Source: Ramlibacter sp. Leaf400
Lineage (GTDB): Bacteria; Pseudomonadota; Gammaproteobacteria; Burkholderiales; Burkholderiaceae_C
NCBI RefSeq assembly: GCF_001424545.1
Contig: NZ_LMQL01000009.1
Location: 454,822-518,821 of the forward strand
DNA length: 64,000 bases
Direction: 5' to 3'
Shown: in pieces, positions 38,897 through 47,209 of the stretch
Position numbering within the stretch: the first letter of the stretch is position 1
Layout: every line of letters starts with the position of its first letter
Position numbers and translations under genes: made by a program
Notes under the pieces: generated by a model
What the model was told of the DNA's origin: nothing
Seen by the model: only the letters and a program-made list of their open reading frames with translations
Database searches by the model: none

Positions 38897-40195
38897 TTAC
38901 AGCGACCGCAGGTAGTGCGCCACGTCGGCCACGTCCTGCGCGCTCAGCCCCAGCCCCAACCGGCTGTTGTAGGCCTGCACGGCGTCGTCCGCGGTGGCGG
39001 CCGATCCGTCGTGGAAGTACGGCGCGCGCTGCCACAGGCCACGCAGCGGGGTCGTGCGGTACTGCCTGGTCGCCGAGCGGGCCGCATGGCTGTCCGCCTC
39101 GGGTTCCGCCATCGAGGCCTCGGGCGGGTGCAGCCGGCTGTTGGCGTCGGTGAAGCTGCTGCCCGTGTGGCAGCTCGCGCAGCGCCCGGCGCCTTCGAAC
39201 ACCAGCTTGCCGCGCGCGGCGGCCGTCGCATCGAAGCTGCCCGCGGGCGGCGGGGGCGGCTGCAGGGTCAGCTGGTAGGCCTGCAGCGCCGGCAGCTTGT
39301 CGGTCACCAGGTCCACCGTTCCGTTGGTGATCGCGAGGTTCAGGCGCGGCTCGACCATGGTGCCCAGCCCGCCCATCTGCGTCACCGCCACGTAGCGGTT
39401 CCAGTACGCGATCTCGTCGCCGTCGCCGGTGAACGTGATCTTGTGGATGTCCTGCAGCCCGTAGGCCGGCGGGATGACGGTGGGCTTGTTGCGGCCGTCG
39501 ATGTTGAAGCGAGCGTCGTACTTGCCCTTGCCCCAGGAGGAGTAGACCGCCTTCTTCGCCGCATCCAGCGCGGGTGACAAGGCGATGATCGCGCCGGGGT
39601 CCAGGTCGCGGTTGGGCCACCCGTCCAGGCGCTTGCCGATGCCCTGCGCGAAGGAGTTGTCCACGGTGGAATGGCACAGGGCGCAGGTGACGCCGAAGCG
39701 CACGAGCCGGTCTTGCCCGTTGACGGTTTCCACCGTGCCCTTGACGCCGACGATGGCGTCCAGCTTGAGCAGCGCGAGCGTGGTCGCGGGATCGGTGAGG
39801 CTCACGCTGCCGCTGCGCACGCCTTCCACCACCGCCGCGGGAAGCGCTTCGGCATCGACCTTCAGGCCCACCGACAACGCCGTCGTCGGATCGACGGTGG
39901 CGATCGCTTCGTGCATGCGCAGCTGGTCGGTCCAGAAGGCCTCGTCGCCGAAGGTGTCGAACCGGAAGATCTGCTGGCCCTGGGCCGCGAGCGCCGCGGC
40001 GCTGGGGGCCGGTGGCGCCACGGCGACGGGGTCGGCCGGCGCCGGCGCGGGGGCGGCGGTGGTCGTCGTGCCGTCGCCGCCCGAGCCCCCGCCGCAGCTC
40101 GCCGCAGCCGCCAGCGCTGCCGCTCCTGCGATCCACAGCGACGTCCTGAACAGCTGTGCTCGCGTCGGGCGCGAGCCTGTGGTGCGGGTTTCCAT
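38897..40195 (-). CDS. Di-heme cytochrome c lipoprotein (CcP/MauG-related)
   Basis: 432 aa. Signal region AALAAAASC, then a Gly/Thr and Pro/Ala linker, and the conserved block QQIFRFDTFGDEAFWTD. Two c-heme sites are visible: CALCH (N-terminal domain) and CASCH (C-terminal domain), with HDGSAAT near the end as in di-heme peroxidases. AAGGAG precedes the start. The signal peptide and haem sites place it in the periplasm or outer surface. A paralogue begins at 63783. The electron partner is unknown. Confidence 0.85.
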   Translation of the reverse strand: METRTTGSRPTRAQLFRTSLWIAGAAALAAAASCGGGSGGDGTTTTAAPAPAPADPVAVAPPAPSAAALAAQGQQIFRFDTFGDEAFWTDQLRMHEAIATVDPTTALSVGLKVDAEALPAAVVEGVRSGSVSLTDPATTLALLKLDAIVGVKGTVETVNGQDRLVRFGVTCALCHSTVDNSFAQGIGKRLDGWPNRDLDPGAIIALSPALDAAKKAVYSSWGKGKYDARFNIDGRNKPTVIPPAYGLQDIHKITFTGDGDEIAYWNRYVAVTQMGGLGTMVEPRLNLAITNGTVDLVTDKLPALQAYQLTLQPPPPPAGSFDATAAARGKLVFEGAGRCASCHTGSSFTDANSRLHPPEASMAEPEADSHAARSATRQYRTTPLRGLWQRAPYFHDGSAATADDAVQAYNSRLGLGLSAQDVADVAHYLRSL

Positions 40196-40349
40196 GGCAG
40201 TACTCCTTGCTCCACTGTCGTACGCCGAACCCGCCGCGGTGCCCTGTCGGCCCGCGGCGCAGGGAGGCGTCAGCCGGTGGCGCGCGCTGCTGCCGAGTGT
40301 CCGATCGGCCACTCGGCCGGCGCTTGCGGCAGAGCGGCCCCAGGCACGG

Positions 40350-40739
40350 CTATGGGAGCAGCGGCTGAACGAAGGCGAACCAGCCGCCAACCGCATAGAA
40401 GGCCAAGCTGATGAAAAAGACCCGCCGGGCCGCCGTCCGGGTGCGGATGCAAGCCTCGCGAAGCCCAGGGTCCACGGGGCATGGTGCCGTGCGATTCCGC
40501 CACTGGAGCCATCCGGAGAGCGCCAGGGCTGCTCCGGCGACCGCGAAGAGTGCCTCCTTGTGCTCGGACAGCCAGACCACCTGCGGGAAGACGGACACCA
40601 GCGACGAGAGTGCAGCACCCGCGCCCAGCGCCACGAGCATCGCGGGGATTGCGCAGCACACCAGGGTGCTCGAGGTGGCGAACAGCGTCGCCACCGAACT
40701 CCACAGGCTGCCGCGCGTCTGGGCGATCCCGTCGTCCAT
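40350..40739 (-). CDS. MerT-like inner-membrane protein
   Basis: 129 aa, three TM helices. TM1 carries an adjacent Cys pair (Cys28-Cys29) in TLVCCAIPAMLVALG, matching the TCCLGPLVLVALG helix of MerT. The loop between TM2 and TM3 has Cys87 and Cys97 (CPVDPGLREAC), the place of MerT's second Cys pair. MerT imports Hg(II) handed over by MerP. The gene overlaps the MerP-like gene (TGATG). No merR, merA or other mer gene is near, so the metal may be Cu or another soft metal. Confidence 0.65.
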   Translation of the reverse strand: MDDGIAQTRGSLWSSVATLFATSSTLVCCAIPAMLVALGAGAALSSLVSVFPQVVWLSEHKEALFAVAGAALALSGWLQWRNRTAPCPVDPGLREACIRTRTAARRVFFISLAFYAVGGWFAFVQPLLP

Positions 40740-41068
40740 CACTTCTTTGCGCTCTTCGAGGCGGCCTTCAGCTCCTCGACGGACTGGGTGGACGGCTCGA
40801 TCTTCACCACGTCGTAGCCGGCATCGACGATCGCGGCGCTGATCGCCTTCTCGTCCAGCGTCCTGCCGTCCCTGGCCTCGACCAGGACGATCCTGCTTTT
40901 CAGGTCCACGAACACGGCCTTCGTGGCATCCATCCGGAACAGGGACTTCTCGATGCCCTGGGCGCAGAATGCGCAGACCATGCCGTTGACCGTGGCCTTG
41001 AGGCTTTGGGCGGCCAGCGCCGGCAGGGCGGCAGATGCGATCGCCAGGGAAATGATGATGTTGCGCAT
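40739..41068 (-). CDS. Periplasmic HMA metal-binding protein (MerP-like)
   Basis: 109 aa. Signal peptide of about 20 residues (ISLAIASAALPALA), then one heavy-metal-associated domain with the GMVCAFCAQGIEKSL motif (Cys32, Cys35). The C-terminal 20 residues are Lys/Ser-rich. Members shuttle Cu(I) or Hg(II) in the periplasm. Preceded by AGGA 7 nt before the ATG; 11 nt after the barrel-like gene, and overlaps the MerT-like gene. Confidence 0.85.
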   Translation of the reverse strand: MRNIIISLAIASAALPALAAQSLKATVNGMVCAFCAQGIEKSLFRMDATKAVFVDLKSRIVLVEARDGRTLDEKAISAAIVDAGYDVVKIEPSTQSVEELKAASKSAKK

Positions 41069-41079
41069 TTGGATGTCCT

Positions 41080-41718
41080 TTAGAACGTGTACATGAAGTT
41101 GAAGCGGAGCTCCCTGGAGCCGTTCACCCCAGCCTCCACGAAGTAGCGGTTGTGAATGAGCCGCAGCATCGGGGTGATCTCGGTCTTGTCGGACAGGTCC
41201 CGCATGCGGCGTGCCTCGACCACGAACCATGGCTGCACCTCGTCGTAGTCCGTCTCGTAGAACGAGAAGCCCAGGCGCGCCGCCGCATAGTCGTGGTTGA
41301 TGCCGTCGGCTCGGTAGAGGCGGCCGAGGGCAGAGGCGTAGATGCGGGTCGTTTCGTAGTCGACCTGGATGCCAGGCGTGGCCATGGTCCGGGTGCCGGA
41401 GAAGTCGTTGCCGCGCACGGCGCCCACCCCGCCGATGAACCAGACGTTCGCCTGCGCATGCGGCAGGTTCCACCGCTTCAGCAGGCGCGTGTAGGCCACC
41501 TCGGCCAGATCGCGCGTCCTGGCCTTGTCGTCGCTGCGCATGTAAAGCAATGACGGGCCGACCGCGTCGCGGGCGGTGAAGGCGTAGTTGGCGAACCCCT
41601 CGCGCCAGTTGGGCGAGAGGTCCCCCATGACCATCCAGCTTTCCTTGAAGCCCATGGGTGCAGCGAAGGCCTGGGAAGCCAGCACGGCCGCGGCGGCGGC
41701 AAGAAACCTATGTCTCAT
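41080..41718 (-). CDS. Candidate outer-membrane beta-barrel protein
   Basis: 212 aa with signal peptide (FLAAAAAVLASQAFA). The mature part alternates hydrophobic and polar residues with many aromatics (FYETDYDEVQPWFVVEARR; RYFVEAGVNGSRELRFNFMYTF) and ends in Phe, the usual C-terminal signal for barrel insertion. No named family recognised. It is translated before the HMA and MerT-like genes. GGAG precedes its ATG. Confidence 0.6.
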   Translation of the reverse strand: MRHRFLAAAAAVLASQAFAAPMGFKESWMVMGDLSPNWREGFANYAFTARDAVGPSLLYMRSDDKARTRDLAEVAYTRLLKRWNLPHAQANVWFIGGVGAVRGNDFSGTRTMATPGIQVDYETTRIYASALGRLYRADGINHDYAAARLGFSFYETDYDEVQPWFVVEARRMRDLSDKTEITPMLRLIHNRYFVEAGVNGSRELRFNFMYTF

Positions 41719-41795
41719 TCCAGATCTCCCGTGATGCGCGCGAACGCGCGTGAAACCGCTCCCGCAGCGCAGGAGCGTTCGGTCGGACAGGGAGA

Positions 41796-42149
41796 TCAGG
41801 AAATCGGCGGCCGCAGGTCAGGCGCCAGGTCGGCACTGAGGTAGCGGCTCGGGCGCGCCTCGGGCGGGCCCCTGGGCGCGGGGCCTTGCTCGATCACCAC
41901 CTCGGGCAAGCAAGCGGCGGCGGCGCACAGGTGGCAGGTCATGCAATGCGCGGTCGATGGGGACTCGTCCCGTGATCCACCGTCCGCCATGGCCTTCGCC
42001 ATCATCGGGCAGTCCTCGGGCATGGTGTCCATCGCCGACATCTGCGCGGCCGCAGCCTGCTCCTGCGCCATGCGAACGGCCATGCCCTCGGCCGCCCACA
42101 TGCGCATGGGCAGGAGAGCGATCATGAGGATCAGGACGAAGGTCCGCAT
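41796..42149 (-). CDS. Cys/Met-rich exported protein (DUF2946-like)
   Basis: 117 aa. Signal sequence (FVLILMIALLPMRMWA), Met-rich middle (MAVRMAQEQ, AQMSAMDTMPEDCPMMAKAM) and a Cys cluster HCMTCHLCAAAAC, as in DUF2946 proteins found with copper genes. TATCAT (42156-42161) is exactly 6 nt before the ATG and a 14-bp palindrome (CCTCGAAGTCGAGG, 42171-42184) covers the -35 area, which suggests regulated leaderless expression. First gene of the minus-strand metal arm. Confidence 0.7.
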   Translation of the reverse strand: MRTFVLILMIALLPMRMWAAEGMAVRMAQEQAAAAQMSAMDTMPEDCPMMAKAMADGGSRDESPSTAHCMTCHLCAAAACLPEVVIEQGPAPRGPPEARPSRYLSADLAPDLRPPIS

Positions 42150-42231
42150 CGGGTGATGATAGCGAGCCAGCCTCGAAGTCGAGGTGGGAGCACCGCACGG
42201 CTGGGCATGGAAAAAGAATGCGGGAAGGCGC

Positions 42232-42262
42232 TTGACCTTCCCACGGTGGCAGGGTTGACGAT
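42232..42262 (+). promoter_or_regulatory. MerR/CueR-type metal-responsive promoter
   Basis: -35 TTGACC (42232-42237), a 19-bp spacer, then GACGAT as a weak -10 (42257-42262). The spacer holds a 21-bp dyad (42235-42255): ACCTTCCCAC and GTGGCAGGGT match in 8 of 10 positions. The long spacer and the ACCTTCC half-site are those of copA/cueO-type CueR operators. It reads into the DUF4396 gene. The regulator is not in the window. Confidence 0.75.
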
Positions 42263-42287
42263 TCGATCTCCCCCTCAGGAGATCGCC

Positions 42288-42806
42288 ATGAACCATGTGC
42301 ACCACCACCCCCACGACCACGCCCCGGCCCGGCATCATCACGGCGCGGCAGGGTCCGCGACTCAGCCGGGCCTGAATGCCATCGCGCTGCGGGCGACCAT
42401 CCACTGCCTGTCCGGCTGTGCCGTGGGTGAAGTGCTTGGAATGGTGCTGGGGACGGCCTGGGGGCTGTCGAACGGCGCGACGATCGCCCTGGCGGTGGCT
42501 CTGGCGTTCGCCTTCGGCTACGCCTTCACCTTCTTCCCGCTGCTGCGCTCCGGCATGTCCCTGCGCACCGCCGCCGGGGTCACCTTCGCTGCCGATACGG
42601 CTTCGATCACGCTGATGGAGATCGTGGACAACGGGATGATGCTGGTGATCCCCGGCGCGATGGACGCCGGCCTGGGCCAGCCTCTGTTCTGGGGTGCCTT
42701 GGCCGCCTCGCTCCTGATCGCCGGCGCGGCCGCGTTCCCGCTCAACCGCTACCTGATCGAGCGGGGCAAGGGCCACGCGCTGGCGCATGGCGCCCATGCG
42801 CAATGA
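42288..42806 (+). CDS. DUF4396 membrane protein with His-rich N-terminus
   Basis: 172 aa. Nine His fall in the first 18 residues (MNHVHHHPHDH...). The DUF4396 core ATIHCLSGCAVGEVLGMVLG follows, with four TM helices. The family is found with copper genes; its function is not established. AGGAG lies 6 nt before the ATG, and the MerR-type promoter ends 25 nt upstream. Confidence 0.82.
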   Translation: MNHVHHHPHDHAPARHHHGAAGSATQPGLNAIALRATIHCLSGCAVGEVLGMVLGTAWGLSNGATIALAVALAFAFGYAFTFFPLLRSGMSLRTAAGVTFAADTASITLMEIVDNGMMLVIPGAMDAGLGQPLFWGALAASLLIAGAAAFPLNRYLIERGKGHALAHGAHAQ

Positions 42807-42884
42807 TGCACGGCCGCGCGGATTTCGTTCGCAATCGCCCAACCCGGCCGCAGCCCCGCTGGTCGTTGCGCTAGGATCAGAACC

Positions 42885-43310
42885 ATGTCGCTTCTGCGCC
42901 TCGTCATCGCCTGGCTCGTCATGGCCGCGCTGCCCCTGCAAGGGCTGGCGGCTGCGTCGATGCTCTTCTGCGGCCAGGCGGCGCATTCGACGGCCTCGCA
43001 GCAGGCCGGCCACGACCACGCATCCCATGGCCACGCCCAGGCGGGGCACGACCAGGGCGCGAAGGATCACCATGGGCCCGAGGGCGCCGAGGCAAGCCCG
43101 TCCACGGACCCCGGCGAACAGGCTGCCGGCGGCCTCGTGGACGACGGGCACAGCTGCCCGATCTGTGCCTCGTGCTGCAACCTCGTCGCGGCCTCCGAGA
43201 CACCGACCCTGTTGCCGGACGCGTCGCCACCCGCGGGCCTGCCTGCGCAAGGCGACGCGCGCGTGTCCACGCGACACGCACCCCAGCCCGACAAACCACC
43301 TCGCGCCTGA
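42885..43310 (+). CDS. His/Cys-rich exported protein
   Basis: 141 aa. Signal peptide (LVIAWLVMAALPLQGLA), then a His-rich segment with repeated GHDHASHGHA-type units and the Cys cluster CPICASCC. The pattern is DUF2946-like: a periplasmic metal sponge or reporter of envelope metal. TAGGAT (42872-42877) is 7 nt before the ATG with no SD, a leaderless-type promoter separate from the DUF4396 one. Confidence 0.65.
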   Translation: MSLLRLVIAWLVMAALPLQGLAAASMLFCGQAAHSTASQQAGHDHASHGHAQAGHDQGAKDHHGPEGAEASPSTDPGEQAAGGLVDDGHSCPICASCCNLVAASETPTLLPDASPPAGLPAQGDARVSTRHAPQPDKPPRA

Positions 43311-43421
43311 CACGGCCTGCTGCCTCGGCCCGAGCCGGGGCGCGCCGCCGCATTCCGTTCCGCTTCCTGTGCAGCGCAATCGCGCGCGCCCAGGCCAACG
43401 CAACGACTCGCGCGAGGACCC

Positions 43422-43757
43422 ATGTCAACGAGAATCCTTCTTTTCGCCGCCGCTGCGCTGGCGGCGAGTACCCCACTGGCCGCCCAGACGGGTGTCGCAC
43501 CGCCGGTGCCGGCGACCGGCTCGATTGAGCCCCTGTACAACTCCGCCTTCAGCGGCTACCGCCCTTTCGATGCCGGTCAAGTCCAGGACTGGCGCAAGAG
43601 CAACGACACCGTTCGGGACATCGGCGGCTGGCGTGCCTACGCCCGCGAAATGCAGGAAGGCTCGCCGGCTGGCGCCGCTGGACAGGCTGCCCCGAACCGG
43701 CCCGCCCCTGCCGCCCGGCCCGCTCCCGGCAACGCCCACGAGGGGCACCACCGATGA
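43422..43757 (+). CDS. Exported hypothetical of the metal operon
   Basis: 111 aa. Signal peptide (ILLFAAAALAASTPLAA), a short conserved-looking core SGYRPFDAGQVQDWRKSNDTV with GGWRAYAREMQ, and a Pro/Ala tail ending EGHHR. Similar small proteins precede TolC genes in copper clusters of this order. GAGG lies 6 nt before the ATG; the stop overlaps the TolC gene (ATGA). Confidence 0.65.
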   Translation: MSTRILLFAAAALAASTPLAAQTGVAPPVPATGSIEPLYNSAFSGYRPFDAGQVQDWRKSNDTVRDIGGWRAYAREMQEGSPAGAAGQAAPNRPAPAARPAPGNAHEGHHR

Positions 43758-45190
43758 ACGCACCACGGTTCCACACGGTGGCCGCCACTGCCGCCGCGGC
43801 ACTCGTCCTGGCTGGCTGCGCCGCACCCAGGATGGACGCCGCCCTGGAGGAGGCGAACACCCTGGCCGCTCCCGTTGCGGGGTCTGCCAGCGCCGGGCTG
43901 GCGCGCGATGAGGCGCAACGCACCGCCGCCGGCAAGGTGGCCTCGGACCTGCTCGCCAAGACCCTGACGATGGACGGTGCGGCCCAGCTTGCGTTGGCCA
44001 ACAGCCCTGCGTTCCAGGCCGCCCTGGCGGACAGCTGGGGAGAGATCGCCGCCGCGCGGCAACGGGGCCTGCCCGGCGGGCTGGCTTTCTCGTTCGAACG
44101 CCTGCGCGAAGGCGGCGACCTGGAGCTCGGACGGCTGCTGTCGTTCGGCCTCTTGGACCTCCTGACCCTTCCGCAACGACACGCGGTGTCGCAGATCGAT
44201 GGCGAGCGCGCCCGGGTGCGCATGGCCTCCACCATCGTCGAGCAGGTGACCAGCGCCCGCCAGGCGTGGGTCAACGCCGTGGCTGCCCGTGAGATCGAGA
44301 CCTACGCGGCGCAGGTCAAGGAGGCCGCCGACGCAAGCGCGGAGCTGGCCACACGCATGCAACGGGCCGGCAATTTCACGAAGCTCCAGGCGGCCCGCCA
44401 GCACCTGTTCTACGCCGATGCGACGTCGCGCCTGGCGGCAGCACGGCAGAACGCGATCTCTTCGCGCGAGGCCCTCGTTCGGCAACTGGGTCTCTCGGAC
44501 GACCAGGCGGCGGCCCTGAAGCTGCCGGATCGGCTTGCGGACCTGCCCAAGGCGCCCAGGGCGGCCGGCGAAGTCTCCAGGGCCCTGGCGGCACAGCGGC
44601 TCGACGCCCGCGTGGCCCGGCTGGATCTCGAGGCTGCCGGCCGGGGCCGTGGCGTCGACCTGGTGTCCAGCCTGGTGGACGTCGAGGCGGGCATCCGCCG
44701 CGACACCATCTTCGAGTCGAACGGCGAGAAGGCGAACGTCCGCGGCTGGGAACTGGAGATCCGGCTGCCGGTGTTCGACTGGGGCTCGACGCGCCGCGCC
44801 TCCCTGGACGCCCGCTCGCTCGCTGCCGCGAACCGCTACGAGGCGGTGGCCCGCGCCGCCACCTCGCAGGCTCGCGAGAGCTACTCGGCCTACCGCACCG
44901 CCTTCGACCAGGCCAGGCACCAGCGCGACGAGATCGTGCCGCTGCGCAAGGCCATCTCGGAAGAGAACGTCCTTCGCTACAACGGCATGCTCATCGGCGT
45001 CTTCGAGTTGCTCGCGGACGCACGCGACCAGGTCACCGGCGTGATGGCGGCCATCGAGGCGCAGCGCGACTTCTGGCTGGCCGATGCGGCCCTTTCCTCC
45101 TCCCTGATCGGCAAGCCCCTGGCTGGCAGCGCGCGTTCCGCGCCAGCCAGCGGTGGCGCGGCCGCCGGCGGCGATGCCGCCGCCCATTGA
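43754..45190 (+). CDS. TolC-family outer-membrane channel (CusC-like)
   Basis: 478 aa lipoprotein with lipobox LAGCAAPR. Two OEP domains are visible: long helices with ARQAWVNAVAAREIETYAAQVK and the second half with FDWGSTRRASLDARS and ARESYSAYRTAFDQARHQRDE. CusC-type channels form the exit duct of tripartite pumps. Here the inner-membrane pump and adaptor are missing; the next gene is a multicopper oxidase. Confidence 0.87.
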   Translation: MNAPRFHTVAATAAAALVLAGCAAPRMDAALEEANTLAAPVAGSASAGLARDEAQRTAAGKVASDLLAKTLTMDGAAQLALANSPAFQAALADSWGEIAAARQRGLPGGLAFSFERLREGGDLELGRLLSFGLLDLLTLPQRHAVSQIDGERARVRMASTIVEQVTSARQAWVNAVAAREIETYAAQVKEAADASAELATRMQRAGNFTKLQAARQHLFYADATSRLAAARQNAISSREALVRQLGLSDDQAAALKLPDRLADLPKAPRAAGEVSRALAAQRLDARVARLDLEAAGRGRGVDLVSSLVDVEAGIRRDTIFESNGEKANVRGWELEIRLPVFDWGSTRRASLDARSLAAANRYEAVARAATSQARESYSAYRTAFDQARHQRDEIVPLRKAISEENVLRYNGMLIGVFELLADARDQVTGVMAAIEAQRDFWLADAALSSSLIGKPLAGSARSAPASGGAAAGGDAAAH

Positions 45191-45204
45191 TTCGCGAGGC
45201 AACC

Positions 45205-46626
45205 ATGACAGAGCACAACCGACGAAGCTTCCTCACGGGCGTGGGCGCGATCGCCGGCGCGGTGAGCGCGGCGACCGTGGGCAAGGTGGCGATGGCCGCA
45301 TTGCCCGAACCGGTCATCCAGACGCTGCCGGACACGGCGGGCCCGCTCGCGCCGAAGACAGGGCGGCCGTACAACCCGGTCGTCACCCTGAACGGCTGGA
45401 CGCTGCCCTGGCGCATGAACAACGGCGTCAAGGAGTACCACCTGGTCGCCGAGCCCGTGGTGCGAGAGATGGCGCCGGGGTTCAAGGCGCACCTGTGGGG
45501 CTACAACGGCCAGTCGCCCGGGCCGACCATCGAGGTGGTCGAGGGTGATCGCGTGCGCATCTTCGTCACGAACAGGCTGCCCGAGCACACCAGCATCCAC
45601 TGGCACGGCCAGCGCCTGCCCAACGGCATGGACGGCGTGTCGGGGCTGACGCAGAAAGCGATCCCCGCAGGCAAGACGTTCGTCTACGAGTTCGTGGCGC
45701 GCCGGCCGGGCACCTTCATGTACCACCCGCACGCCGACGAGATGACGCAGATGGCCATGGGGATGATGGGCTTCTGGGTGACGCACCCGAAGGCCAGGAC
45801 GCCCCTCATCGAGGAGGTCGATCGCGACTTCGTGTTCCTGCTCTCGGCGTACGACGTCGAGCCCGGAAGCTACACGCCCAGGATCATGACGATGCTGGAC
45901 TTCAACCTGTGGACCTTCAACAGCCGCATCTTTCCCGGCATCGACTCGATGAACGTCAGGCGCGGCGACAAGGTGCGCATCCGCTTCGGCAATCTGACCA
46001 TGACCAACCACCCGATCCACATCCACGGGCACGAGTTCACGGTGACCGGCACCGACGGGGGACCGACGCCCAGGAGCACCCGCTGGAAGGAGGTGACCAC
46101 CGACGTGGCGGTGGGGCAGATGCGCCAAGTGGAGTTCCTGGCCGACGAGGAAGGCGACTGGGCATTCCACTGCCACAAGAGCCACCACACCATGAACGCC
46201 ATGGGCCACGGCGTGCCGACCATGATCGGCGTGGACCACCGGGACGTGGCCAGGAAGATCGGCAGGCTCGTGCCGGATTACATGGTGATGGGCGAGCGCG
46301 GCATGGCGGACATGGGCGAGATGGAGATGCCGCTGCCGGACAACACCGCGCCGATGATGACCGGCCAAGGCCCTTTCGGCGGGCTGGAGATGGGCGGGAT
46401 GTTCACCACCGTGAAGGTGCGCCATGACCAGAAGCCCGGGGACTACGGGGACCCGGGCTGGTTCAGGCATCCGCCAGGCACCGTGGCCTACGAGTTCACC
46501 GGACAGCTCCCCGAGCCGGCACGCGCGCGCAGCCCCGCTCGTCCAGCCGCGGGCGCAGCGCCCTCGAAGGACGTCGAGGTCCGCGTGCGAAAGCCGTCCG
46601 GCAGCAGCGGTCACGGCGCCCATTGA
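45205..46626 (+). CDS. Tat-exported multicopper oxidase
   Basis: 473 aa. Twin-Arg motif NRRSFLTGVG. All four copper-ligand blocks are present: HWHG (132-135), HPH (174-176), HPIHIHGH (269-276) and the HCH...H....M block with type-1 ligands Cys323, His328 and Met333. About 140 residues follow, including a Met-rich stretch (MADMGEMEMPL; LEMGGMF), likely a copper-sensing or entry segment. Predicted periplasmic Cu(I) oxidation. GAGG precedes the ATG. The frame uses AGG for Arg at least eight times, unlike core genes. Confidence 0.93.
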   Translation: MTEHNRRSFLTGVGAIAGAVSAATVGKVAMAALPEPVIQTLPDTAGPLAPKTGRPYNPVVTLNGWTLPWRMNNGVKEYHLVAEPVVREMAPGFKAHLWGYNGQSPGPTIEVVEGDRVRIFVTNRLPEHTSIHWHGQRLPNGMDGVSGLTQKAIPAGKTFVYEFVARRPGTFMYHPHADEMTQMAMGMMGFWVTHPKARTPLIEEVDRDFVFLLSAYDVEPGSYTPRIMTMLDFNLWTFNSRIFPGIDSMNVRRGDKVRIRFGNLTMTNHPIHIHGHEFTVTGTDGGPTPRSTRWKEVTTDVAVGQMRQVEFLADEEGDWAFHCHKSHHTMNAMGHGVPTMIGVDHRDVARKIGRLVPDYMVMGERGMADMGEMEMPLPDNTAPMMTGQGPFGGLEMGGMFTTVKVRHDQKPGDYGDPGWFRHPPGTVAYEFTGQLPEPARARSPARPAAGAAPSKDVEVRVRKPSGSSGHGAH

Positions 46627-46654
46627 CCGAAGAACGAAACGAAGGAGCACTCCC

Positions 46655-47155
46655 ATGAAAAGCAACGCAGCACGGACTGCCGCCCTGGCGCTGGCGATGA
46701 CGCTGGGCGGCGGCCATGCGCTCGCGCACGAGAACGTCCGCACCCAGCCGGGCAGCGCCTCGAAGAAGGAGCAGCAGCCGTGGGGCATCGCGGGCGACAG
46801 GAAGGACGCCAGGCGCACGGTGCAGATCGCGATGGGCGACGACATGCGTTTCACGCCCTCGACGATCAACGTGAACGAAGGCGAGACGGTCCGCTTCGTC
46901 GTCTCGAACAAGGGGAAGGTCCTGCACGAGATGGTGATCGGCACCCGGAAGGCGCTCGATGAGCACGCCGCCCTGATGCAGAAGTTCCCCGGCATGGAGC
47001 ACGACGAGCCCCACATGGCCCATGTCTCCGCGGGCCGCAAGGGCGAGCTCGTGTGGAAGTTCAACCGGCCCGGCGACTTCGACTTCGCCTGCCTGATTCC
47101 CGGGCACTACCAGGCCGGCATGGTCGGGACCATCAAGGTCGCGGCCGCCAGATGA
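46655..47155 (+). CDS. Periplasmic cupredoxin
   Basis: 166 aa. Signal peptide (LALAMTLGGGHALA). Type-1 ligands fit KVLHEMVIGT (His) and FACLIPGHYQAGMVG (Cys, His, Met). The His-rich start of the mature protein and FPGMEHDEPHM suggest extra metal binding. It is probably the electron or copper carrier paired with the oxidase 28 nt upstream. GAAGGAG lies 7 nt before the ATG. Confidence 0.9.
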   Translation: MKSNAARTAALALAMTLGGGHALAHENVRTQPGSASKKEQQPWGIAGDRKDARRTVQIAMGDDMRFTPSTINVNEGETVRFVVSNKGKVLHEMVIGTRKALDEHAALMQKFPGMEHDEPHMAHVSAGRKGELVWKFNRPGDFDFACLIPGHYQAGMVGTIKVAAAR

Positions 47156-47168
47156 GTGTCGACATCAC

Positions 47169-47196
47169 ATCCATCCATCCATCCATCCATCTATCC
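47169..47196 (+). repeat. ATCC tetranucleotide repeat before the CusF-like gene
   Basis: Five perfect ATCC units, an ATCT and a last ATCC (7 units, 28 bp) end 13 nt before the start codon, just upstream of the SD (AAAGGAA). Changes in unit number would alter the leader length. Confidence 0.85.
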
Positions 47197-47209
47197 AAAG
47201 GAACCATCG

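Noticed and set aside
40350-41068. Mercury resistance operon
   Set aside because: No merA or merR; the pair is beside copper genes, so only MerT/MerP-like was called.
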